A stretch of DNA of 64,000 nt from Haematococcus lacustris. Its lineage: Eukaryota; Chlorophyta; Chlorophyceae; Chlamydomonadales; Haematococcaceae. The translations under genes and the position numbers were made by a program. The notes beneath the pieces are model-generated. The model was not told the DNA's origin. It did not search any database and saw nothing but the letters and a program-made list of their open reading frames with translations. Location: assembly GCA_030144725.1 (NCBI GenBank), contig JASKMD010000020.1:434001-498000 (forward strand). Reading direction: 5' to 3'. Positions within the stretch are counted from its first letter, which is position 1. Each line of letters opens with the position of its first letter. Below, one piece after another: positions 32,308 through 41,119 of the stretch.

Positions 32308-33404
32308 CTACAACACAAGCAACATGTGCCAGCGCTATGCCAAGCCAAAATCGTACAATGTGCCTAGAGTGTGAACGACAGCGGGCTTGAGGTGGTGGAG
32401 AGAACAATTGTGTGGCGCAAGGAGGGGGTAGTGGAAGGCTTGGTGGACCTCTAGACCCAGGCTTGGTAGCTGCAGCGCAGGTGAAAAGTGAGCCAGCTGC
32501 ACCAGCGGCCACTGGTGGCTGCCTGGCTGCTCCCTTGCCACTGCTTGCAGCGAGTTCATGAGGGACGCCAACTGCTGATGCTCAATGTTGCATTGCTGCA
32601 CTGCTGCACTGCTGCACCTGCACTGCTGCACCTGGTCAGACAAGAAGAACCGTGCACCATGGTGAGTACAAGTGACATGAGTCTTGAGAAGTGCAATATA
32701 GGAAGAGGTGGCAAGCACGAAGCACCTGAACAAAGATACTGCAGCTGCAGCGATCATGGCCATCATGGCCATCATGGCCATCAGGCCATGACATGCCCTG
32801 CATGACAACACGTACCCGCGGGGCCCTGGCATCCGTGCACCAGCGTGGCAGTGGTCGTGCAGATGGTCAGCCGCAACACTTTCCTGGGCGGGGAGCTCTT
32901 CTTTAGCGGGAACTGGCAGTGCAAGTGGCAGGTCGGATTGACAGCGGAACCTGCTACGCATTCATCAGCATTCTTCCTGGTCATCACATGTTTTTTGCAG
33001 GCTCACTCGCAATTTGCTGATTGTGCTGATTGTGCGGAGATCGCGAGCAAGGATGAGCCTGGATCTCAATCTTCCCCCTGGCAGGCGATGTAAGAGCCAC
33101 ACACGGCAGGCACGCGCATCACTGCCTTTAACAAACCGCTTGCAATGTCGCTTGCAGCCTGCAGAGGCAGCTTTTCTAACACAGCCATGGAGCACGACCC
33201 CCAGCAGCGGCCAGAGCACTCCAGAATGGGGAGACTAGAGACTAGCTCTTGATGATGTGTTGTTGTGGCACATTACTGTGTCATAGTCCTACAGTGCCAA
33301 GGTGCGGTACTTCCCTCCTTCAATGCCAAGCTGTACATGATAGGCTGCTCAGACAAAGCTAGGAGGGTGCTTACACTGTGGCATACTGCTTACACTGTGG
33401 CTTG

Positions 33405-33535
33405 GCACACTGCTAACACGCGTTGCGTGTGGTGTAGGCCCTTGGACTTCAACAAGCAACACTTGGAAGCGCTCCGCCAGAACCTGATGGTCTTTATCAA
33501 ACGAGGGTCATTGCCATTGGACCCCTTCCAGCAAG

Positions 33536-33567
<32 letters not shown>

Positions 33568-34001
33568 CAACATCCATGAGTAGGATGCAACAGTGGCCGA
33601 GCAAGGCTCAGTGTTGCATGTAGATATGAGTGGATCTGAGTTAAGCTTTGTTGTGTGACTAGGACACTTGGCAGCGTGATTGTTTTGATGTGTTGCTACA
33701 TACGTTGAAGTGTACTGAGTATGGCTTAAAAAAGACTCCTGCAAGTATATACGTCTGGTCCGCTGCAGCCCGCTGCTCCAGTTTTACAGCCAGCCATGCA
33801 GCCATGCATGCGGTTGGCCGGACATCGCTGCAGATTGCGAGGGTATGGTTGCAACGAGCGTAGAACGCTGAATCCAACGGTAGCATCTACAGCTGCTGCA
33901 GCCGACCCTGACCAGGCGGTTAGTGAATCGCACAATCGGATACAATCGGTATACAATCATGACAAAATCGCGCGGTTTGCGCCCCAGCCGTAACCAGAGT
34001 G
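33405..34001. repeat. Right arm of the large inverted duplication
   Basis: Inverted partner of 31121-32335 without the TIR insertion. A (CAGG)n run at ~33533-33568 lies between the two conserved blocks. Satellite array 2 starts 200 bp outside this arm, as array 1 lies 400 bp outside the other arm. Confidence 0.85.
33438..33528 (+). pseudogene. Exon-like fragment in the right arm
   Basis: Encodes RPLDFNKQHLEALRQNLMVF followed by IKRGSLPLDP, preceded by acceptor GGTGTAG. Partner of 32217-32307, with substitutions mostly at synonymous or conservative positions. No continuing exons were identified. Confidence 0.4.
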
Positions 34002-34203
34002 GAGGCTGGCTGCGAGGTGAGATCCTCGCACCGAGCTGCCTCGCAGGTATGCTTCTGCGCTGCTGGACCAGCTGTGTGGCCGCGAGGTTGTCTGCCGAGT
34101 ATGTGGCTGCGAGTATGGGCTAGATGTGGCTGCGAGTATGGGTAACCTCGTGCGATGCCATCTGTGGACCAGCTGTGTGGCCGCGAGGTTTTTTGCCCAT
34201 TAT

Positions 34204-36351
34204 CCCAGCCCAGCCCAGCCCAGCCCAGCCCAGCCCAGCCCAGCCCAGCCCAGCCCAGCCCAGCCCAGCCCAGCCCAGCCCAGCCCAGCCCAGCCCAGCC
34301 CAGCCCAGCCCAGCCCAGCCCAGCCCAGCCCAGCCCAGCCCAGCCCAGCCCAGCCCAGCCCAGCCCAGCCCAGCCCAGCCCAGCCCAGCCCAGCCCAGCC
34401 CAGCCCAGCCCAGCCCAGCCCAGCCCAGCCCAGCCCAGCCCAGCCCAGCCCAGCCCAGCCCAGCCCAGCCCAGCCCAGCCCAGCCCAGCCCAGCCCAGCC
34501 CAGCCCAGCCCAGCCCAGCCCAGCCCAGCCCAGCCCAGCCCAGCCCAGCCCAGCCCAGCCCAGCCCAGCCCAGCCCAGCCCAGCCCAGCCCAGCCCAGCC
34601 CAGCCCAGCCCAGCCCAGCCCAGCCCAGCCCAGCCCAGCCCAGCCCAGCCCAGCCCAGCCCAGCCCAGCCCAGCCCAGCCCAGCCCAGCCCAGCCCAGCC
34701 CAGCCCAGCCCAGCCCAGCCCAGCCCAGCCCAGCCCAGCCCAGCCCAGCCCAGCCCAGCCCAGCCCAGCCCAGCCCAGCCCAGCCCAGCCCAGCCCAGCC
34801 CAGCCCAGCCCAGCCCAGCCCAGCCCAGCCCAGCCCAGCCCAGCCCAGCCCAGCCCAGCCCAGCCCAGCCCAGCCCAGCCCAGCCCAGCCCAGCCCAGCC
34901 CAGCCCAGCCCAGCCCAGCCCAGCCCAGCCCAGCCCAGCCCAGCCCAGCCCAGCCCAGCCCAGCCCAGCCCAGCCCAGCCCAGCCCAGCCCAGCCCAGCC
35001 CAGCCCAGCCCAGCCCAGCCCAGCCCAGCCCAGCCCAGCCCAGCCCAGCCCAGCCCAGCCCAGCCCAGCCCAGCCCAGCCCAGCCCAGCCCAGCCCAGCC
35101 CAGCCCAGCCCAGCCCAGCCCAGCCCAGCCCAGCCCAGCCCAGCCCAGCCCAGCCCAGCCCAGCCCAGCCCAGCCCAGCCCAGCCCAGCCCAGCCCAGCC
35201 CAGCCCAGCCCAGCCCAGCCCAGCCCAGCCCAGCCCAGCCCAGCCCAGCCCAGCCCAGCCCAGCCCAGCCCAGCCCAGCCCAGCCCAGCCCAGCCCAGCC
35301 CAGCCCAGCCCAGCCCAGCCCAGCCCAGCCCAGCCCAGCCCAGCCCAGCCCAGCCCAGCCCAGCCCAGCCCAGCCCAGCCCAGCCCAGCCCAGCCCAGCC
35401 CAGCCCAGCCCAGCCCAGCCCAGCCCAGCCCAGCCCAGCCCAGCCCAGCCCAGCCCAGCCCAGCCCAGCCCAGCCCAGCCCAGCCCAGCCCAGCCCAGCC
35501 CAGCCCAGCCCAGCCCAGCCCAGCCCAGCCCAGCCCAGCCCAGCCCAGCCCAGCCCAGCCCAGCCCAGCCCAGCCCAGCCCAGCCCAGCCCAGCCCAGCC
35601 CAGCCAGCCCAGCCCAGCCCAGCCCAGCCCAGCCCAGCCCAGCCCAGCCCAGCCCAGCCCAGCCCAGCCCAGCCCAGCCCAGCCCAGCCCAGCCCAGCCC
35701 AGCCCAGCCCAGCCCAGCCCAGCCCAGCCCAGCCCAGCCCAGCCCAGCCCAGCCCAGCCCAGCCCAGCCCAGCCCAGCCCAGCCCAGCCCAGCCCAGCCC
35801 AGCCCAGCCCAGCCCAGCCCAGCCCAGCCCAGCCCAGCCCAGCCCAGCCCAGCCCAGCCCAGCCCAGCCCAGCCCAGCCCAGCCCAGCCCAGCCCAGCCC
35901 AGCCCAGCCCAGCCCAGCCCAGCCCAGCCCAGCCCAGCCCAGCCCAGCCCAGCCCAGCCCAGCCCAGCCCAGCCCAGCCCAGCCCAGCCCAGCCCAGCCC
36001 AGCCCAGCCCAGCCCAGCCCAGCCCAGCCCAGCCCAGCCCAGCCCAGCCCAGCCCAGCCCAGCCCAGCCCAGCCCAGCGCAGCCCAGCGCAGCCCAGCGC
36101 AGCCCAGCCCAGCCCAGCCCAGCCCAGCCCAGCCCAGCCCAGCCCAGCCCAGCCCAGCCCAGCCCAGCCCAGCCCAGCCCAGCCCAGCCCAGCCCAGCCC
36201 AGCCCAGCCCAGCCCAGCCCAGCCCAGCCCAGCCCAGCCCAGCCCAGCCCAGCCCAGCCCAGCCCAGCCCAGCCCAGCCCAGCCCAGCCCAGCCCAGCCC
36301 AGCCCAGCCCAGCCCAGCCCAGCCCAGCCCAGCCCAGCCCAGCCCAGCCCA
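34204..36351 (-). repeat. (GCCCA)n satellite, array 2, about 430 units
   Basis: The same pentamer as array 1 in the opposite orientation (TGGGC on the minus strand), 2.1 kb. There is one 4-base unit at ~35604, which shifts the reading frames, and a GCGCA variant cluster at 36076-36102. Very long AQPSP/GLGWA ORFs here are artefacts. Confidence 0.98.
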
Positions 36352-36547
36352 CAGTCTCCCGGTACTCATCTCTGTCATTCCTAAAGTATGCACATGCTAC
36401 AAAGATGCCCACATTGTGGTGGTGCCAGTGATCAGACTGGATCTCCGTTGGCCGCTCTACAGTCAGGCGCTCTGACCAATCACATGAGATGACCACCCTC
36501 CCATGATCACCCTTCTCCTGCACAGCCTGCTGCTGCCGGCGGATCAC

Positions 36548-36665
36548 ACATCACAGCAGGTCACAGCAGGTCACGACAGGTCACAACAGGTTTGTAGCAC
36601 ATGGGTCCCAGCAGGTCACAGCAGAATAAGGTCACAGCACTTCACAACATGTCACAGCAGGTCAA
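36548..36665. repeat. TCACAGCAGG-type 10-bp tandem repeat
   Basis: Imperfect GGTCACAGCA/GGTCACGACA units, partly degenerate. No coding role evident. Confidence 0.7.
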
Positions 36666-36673
36666 GCTCTCAC

Positions 36674-36984
36674 CTCATGCATGCGTCCATGTGCTGACGC
36701 AACAGTATCTTGCTGCGCTCCAACCCCGTCCTGCCGTTCTGCAGTTGCTCGAGGGCCTGACCCAGCTGGTGTTGGGCACCCTACAGTTGCTCAAGGTCCA
36801 CAGCCAGCTGGTGCTGGGCACCCTGCAGCAGCTGCTGGTCCACAGCCAGCTGGTGCTGGGCACCCTGCAGCTGCTGCTGGTCCACAGCCAGCTGGTGCTG
36901 AGCATCCTGCAGCTGCTGCTGGTTCAAGCCCAGCTGGTGCTGGGCATCCTGCAGCTGCTGCTGGTCCATGCTTAGCTGCTGCTG
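36674..36984 (-). pseudogene. Coiled-coil exon of 42-bp (14-residue) repeats with an in-frame stop
   Basis: Five tandem 42-bp units on the minus strand encode the 14-residue double heptad LQDAQHQLAVDQQQ and variants, a typical amphipathic coiled coil. In the fourth unit CAG is TAG (just below 36783), ending the frame. Beyond it the repeat pattern and reading continue (GAQHQLGQALEQLQNGRTGL...) to MDACMR and an apparent splice donor AGG/GTGAGA near 36674. So the exon structure extends past the stop. Either the protein ends here or the gene is broken. Flanking exons were not found. Confidence 0.5.
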
Positions 36985-38685
36985 GGCGCCCCGGCCAAGG
37001 CAGGTGCGTGGGCGCTTATGGCCCCAGCATGTGCTGGCATCCCCGCTTGACTGCTGTGGTGTTGCAAGGGCTGTTTCAAGGGTTGGCAGCTCGGTAGGGC
37101 TCTGCAGGGTGTAGGATGGAGGAGCATGATGTTAAGGTATTTGTTCCCGCCACAATGGGGGTTCCCGCCACAATGGAGGTTTCCGGCACTGTGTGCCAGG
37201 CCAGTTGTGCCAGGCCAGCGTGTGCCAGTGTGGCCACTGTGTGCCAGGCCAGGTGGCCACTGTGTGCCAGGCCAGGTGTGCCAGGCCAGCGCGCCGTCGG
37301 GGTACAGGAGGGCTCATCGCATTTTCCGTATCACCTTCGCGCAGAGTGCGAGAAACGCTGCGATTAGGGAGCCTTGCGTCAAAACACGGTCCAGCCCGTC
37401 GGGGATGCTCCCAAGAACGGAGCCAATCGCCCCCTGTGATGAGATAGCCCCATGCCATTTTCACCCACTGCCACATTTTGTCATTGTATGTACCACACAA
37501 GGTGATGGAGCATGGCTGCGAGAGCATCCCGGAATATAGGCCCGCCTAGCTATCCGATACAGGTGGAAGCACGTGGAAAGGACCACTGGCCAAATAGTTG
37601 ATGGTCTTGACAAATGCCTCAGAATTATGGGGTCAAGACTTCTGCAGAGTGCACGGTAGTGAAAGAAAGTCCACGCACGGTGCTGCTGACACCTCAGTGA
37701 GATGCTCTGCTTGCTTGGAGGCAGGGTCAGGCAGGTCCCGGCTCAGGTGTCAGAAGGGCCCGGGCCAGGTGTCAGGAAGGGCCCGGGCCATGAGGGGTCC
37801 CGACCCAACCCAGGGAATCTTGCGCTTCGACCTGCGACCCACGTACGGTGGCACCCCGTTGAGCCCCAGGCTGCAGCGAGCGACCATGTTCACAGTCCGC
37901 GGGAATGGCGGGCGGGTGATCAAGTACAAGGCTTCAGTCTAAAACGCGAGATTTAGCGCGCGTGACTTACCGCGATAGTCTCAGCTACCCTTCACTAGCG
38001 CGTGGTGTGAGCGGCAGGCCTGTCACGGATTGGCATGGCCAATGGCCGGGGTGACCTGATGTAACTAGGGAGCGACCGGCCCATATAAATATATATTTAT
38101 ATTGTTATACACCTTGAGAACTTTTATATGTTTTATATGTCCTCGAATCTTGCATCCGCTTCCACCGCCGACCAGCGCGTTGGCTGCGCCTAGCCCCAAT
38201 GACCCCAATGCGTTGGGGTCGGATGGTCTGCCCAAGTTTGCCCATACCACCACGCAAACCTTAGGATGGAAGGAAAGCACTGTCGCTCAGGTGTAGAACC
38301 AGGTCAAAGGCTTCACTACGCGCGCCAACTATCGCCAGTTCGCCAATTATCGCCAACTATCGCCAGAATCAGCTCGATAAAGAAGCTGGTCGTCATCGCA
38401 TGAGCAGTAGCCAAGAGCAGCAGGTAGGAGGCGCTTGGAGCGTCAGCTTGGACTTCCGGTGAGTGCACATGCAGCTGGGGTGTTGATCTTGTTCATCTGC
38501 TTGCTAAGCCTTAGCTGACTGATGATTGCTTGCAATTGTGGACAGCTGGAGCATGACAGGTGTAGCATGGCCTCTTGCTGGCTGCAGGCTCCATGATCAC
38601 ACCCCTGTCCCTTGCCCCCTTCTGGACATGTCGTGTTGTGTGTTGTTGTGTTGTGTGATGCCAGCAGCCCTCCCCCCTAAAGTCT
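36985..38685. other. No recognisable gene; several short tandem repeats
   Basis: Contains GTGTGCCAGGCCAG repeats (37187-37300), an AGGGCCCGGGCCAGGTGTCAG pair (37755-37790), an AT-rich patch (38085-38145), a right end of the 688-bp TIR family (~38039-38057) and ATCGCCA repeats (38325-38375). ORFs are short and mutually overlapping. Confidence 0.5.
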
Positions 38686-39599
38686 AGCCCAGCCCAGCCC
38701 AGCCCAGCCCAGCCCAGCCCAGCCCAGCCCAGCCCAGCCCAGCCCAGCCCAGCCCAGCCCAGCCCAGCCCAGCCCAGCCCAGCCCAGCCCAGCCCAGCCC
38801 AGCCCAGCCCAGCCCAGCCCAGCCCAGCCCAGCCCAGCCCAGCCCAGCCCAGCCCAGCCCAGCCCAGCCCAGCCCAGCCCAGCCCAGCCCAGCCCAGCCC
38901 AGCCCAGCCCAGCCCAGCCCAGCCCAGCCCAGCCCAGCCCAGCCCAGCCCAGCCCAGCCCAGCCCAGCCCAGCCCAGCCCAGCCCAGCCCAGCCCAGCCC
39001 AGCCCAGCCCAGCCCAGCCCAGCCCAGCCCAGCCCAGCCCAGCCCAGCCCAGCCCAGCCCAGCCCAGCCCAGCCCAGCCCAGCCCAGCCCAGCCCAGCCC
39101 AGCCCAGCCCAGCCCAGCCCAGCCCAGCCCAGCCCAGCCCAGCCCAGCCCAGCCCAGCCCAGCCCAGCCCAGCCCAGCCCAGCCCAGCCCAGCCCAGCCC
39201 AGCCCAGCCCAGCCCAGCCCAGCCCAGCCCAGCCCAGCCCAGCCCAGCCCAGCCCAGCCCAGCCCAGCCCAGCCCAGCCCAGCCCAGCCCAGCCCAGCCC
39301 AGCCCAGCCCAGCCCAGCCCAGCCCAGCCCAGCCCAGCCCAGCCCAGCCCAGCCCAGCCCAGCCCAGCCCAGCCCAGCCCAGCCCAGCCCAGCCCAGCCC
39401 AGCCCAGCCCAGCCCAGCCCAGCCCAGCCCAGCCCAGCCCAGCCCAGCCCAGCCCAGCCCAGCCCAGCCCAGCCCAGCCCAGCCCAGCCCAGCCCAGCCC
39501 AGCCCAGCCCAGCCCAGCCCAGCCCAGCCCAGCCCAGCCCAGCCCAGCCCAGCCCAGCCCAGCCCAGCCCAGCCCAGCCCAGCCCAGCCCAGCCCAGCC
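38686..39599 (-). repeat. (GCCCA)n satellite, array 3, running into an assembly gap
   Basis: At least 914 bp of perfect GCCCA units, same orientation as array 2, ending at the first N. True length is unknown. Confidence 0.98.
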
Positions 39600-40099
39600 N
39601 NNNNNNNNNNNNNNNNNNNNNNNNNNNNNNNNNNNNNNNNNNNNNNNNNNNNNNNNNNNNNNNNNNNNNNNNNNNNNNNNNNNNNNNNNNNNNNNNNNNN
39701 NNNNNNNNNNNNNNNNNNNNNNNNNNNNNNNNNNNNNNNNNNNNNNNNNNNNNNNNNNNNNNNNNNNNNNNNNNNNNNNNNNNNNNNNNNNNNNNNNNNN
39801 NNNNNNNNNNNNNNNNNNNNNNNNNNNNNNNNNNNNNNNNNNNNNNNNNNNNNNNNNNNNNNNNNNNNNNNNNNNNNNNNNNNNNNNNNNNNNNNNNNNN
39901 NNNNNNNNNNNNNNNNNNNNNNNNNNNNNNNNNNNNNNNNNNNNNNNNNNNNNNNNNNNNNNNNNNNNNNNNNNNNNNNNNNNNNNNNNNNNNNNNNNNN
40001 NNNNNNNNNNNNNNNNNNNNNNNNNNNNNNNNNNNNNNNNNNNNNNNNNNNNNNNNNNNNNNNNNNNNNNNNNNNNNNNNNNNNNNNNNNNNNNNNNNN
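39600..40099. other. Assembly gap of exactly 500 N
   Basis: 500 consecutive Ns, a conventional placeholder length, so the real size is unknown. The missing sequence must hold the end of satellite array 3, and the 5' LTR and start of the Ty3 element if these exist. Confidence 0.99.
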
Positions 40100-41119
40100 C
40101 CTTCTGCCTGTGGACTCCACTTCCATGAGTGGGCGCAGTGCGTCAAACCGCTATTTGCGGAGAAGGTCAGTACCAAGGATGTGGTAGAGCAAACCCCTTC
40201 ACTTCCCGCTGTCCCACAACAAACACAGGACACACGTCCTTTGTCCATCAAACCCAAACACCCGCCACCCTTTTCTGGGGCGGACAAACAAATTTGGGAG
40301 GACTTCAAGTTTCAGTTTGAGTCTTACCTGGACACTTGCCGTGTGCCTAAGCAAGATTGGCCTGACCATGTCCTGAACATGCTTGAGGGCAAAGCACTCC
40401 AAGCATGGCTTGCAGTTGCTCAACCCATGCGAGCATTGGGCACCAAACCAACCTGGGAAAATTTGGCCGACACCATGGCAAAGAGTTTTGTCCATATCAA
40501 CATACCAGTTGAGGCTCGAAAGGCACTCTACTCAATCAAGCAGCAAACCCGCACCTCTGAGTACTTGCGGCACTTCAGATTATTGCTGGCAAGGGTCACA
40601 GAACCTAAACCTGCTGATGCTGACCTGTTGAACTTCTACTACACTGGTCTGAAGCAGACATTGCGTGACCAATGCAAGTTGAACCCTAAGACCGGCAGGT
40701 TCTGGGACAACTTTGAGGAGTTGGCTGACTTCACCTTGCAAATTGATTTGCACTCCCGGTCAAGTGCAGATGAACCACAACGACCTGTGCACTTGAAGTC
40801 TGCGCACACGGCACATCCCTCTAAACTTTCCCACAAACGAAAGAGCAACCCATCCCCCCACCGCCACATCAACGATTCTGATGCCAACACTGGTTCACAG
40901 GATCGCAAGCGCCCTGCAAGCGCACCTCCCAGTGAGGACGGTGGCTGTGGTGCCCGTGGCGGCGGCCGCGGCGGCCGCACCGGAGGCCGAGGCCGTGCCC
41001 GTGGACGTGGAGATTATTCCCGTGAGCACCACCACAACGACCCGAACAACAACCGTGGAGGCCGTGGTGGCCGCGGTGGCCGCGGCGAGGGACGGGGCGG
41101 TCATGATAACCGCACCTGA
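40100..41119 (+). CDS. gag: Ty3 Gag (partial at 5' end), RGG-rich C-terminus
   Basis: The frame is open from the gap edge to TGA at 41117-41119. From about 40260 it shows a retrotransposon Gag fold (PPPFSGADKQIWEDFKFQFE, MLEGKALQAWLAV, then TRTSEYLRHFRLLLARV). Instead of a CCHC zinc knuckle the C-terminus is an RGG-type tail (GGRGGRTGGRGRARGRGD and more), which would serve for nucleic-acid binding. No ATG is needed at 40181 (that codon is GTG); the start lies in the gap. The frame continues into pol past the single TGA. Confidence 0.85.
   Translation, partial: PSACGLHFHEWAQCVKPLFAEKVSTKDVVEQTPSLPAVPQQTQDTRPLSIKPKHPPPFSGADKQIWEDFKFQFESYLDTCRVPKQDWPDHVLNMLEGKALQAWLAVAQPMRALGTKPTWENLADTMAKSFVHINIPVEARKALYSIKQQTRTSEYLRHFRLLLARVTEPKPADADLLNFYYTGLKQTLRDQCKLNPKTGRFWDNFEELADFTLQIDLHSRSSADEPQRPVHLKSAHTAHPSKLSHKRKSNPSPHRHINDSDANTGSQDRKRPASAPPSEDGGCGARGGGRGGRTGGRGRARGRGDYSREHHHNDPNNNRGGRGGRGGRGEGRGGHDNRT

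Larger units (their letters stand above)
31121..32335. repeat. Left arm of a large inverted duplication
   Basis: 31121-31397 is an inverted copy of 33728-34001 (for example CTCTGGTTACGGCTGGGGCG against CCCCAGCCGTAACCAGAG). 32217-32335 is an inverted copy of about 33405-33530. The arm is interrupted by a 688-bp TIR element. With that removed, left and right arms align in order apart from a ~70-100-bp deletion in the left. Confidence 0.85.

Noticed and set aside
33920..36547. ORFs up to 875 codons of GLGWA or AQPSP repeats (also at 29.4-30.8 and 38.7-40.3 kb)
   Set aside because: A 5-bp satellite without stops is open in all six frames; length is meaningless here.
40181..40183. Gag start at 40181 in the plus-strand Ty3 element
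   Set aside because: The codon is GTG and the frame is open back to the gap, so the real start is in missing sequence.
38677..40308. Minus-strand ORF crossing the N gap
   Set aside because: It consists of Ns and satellite; not supported.
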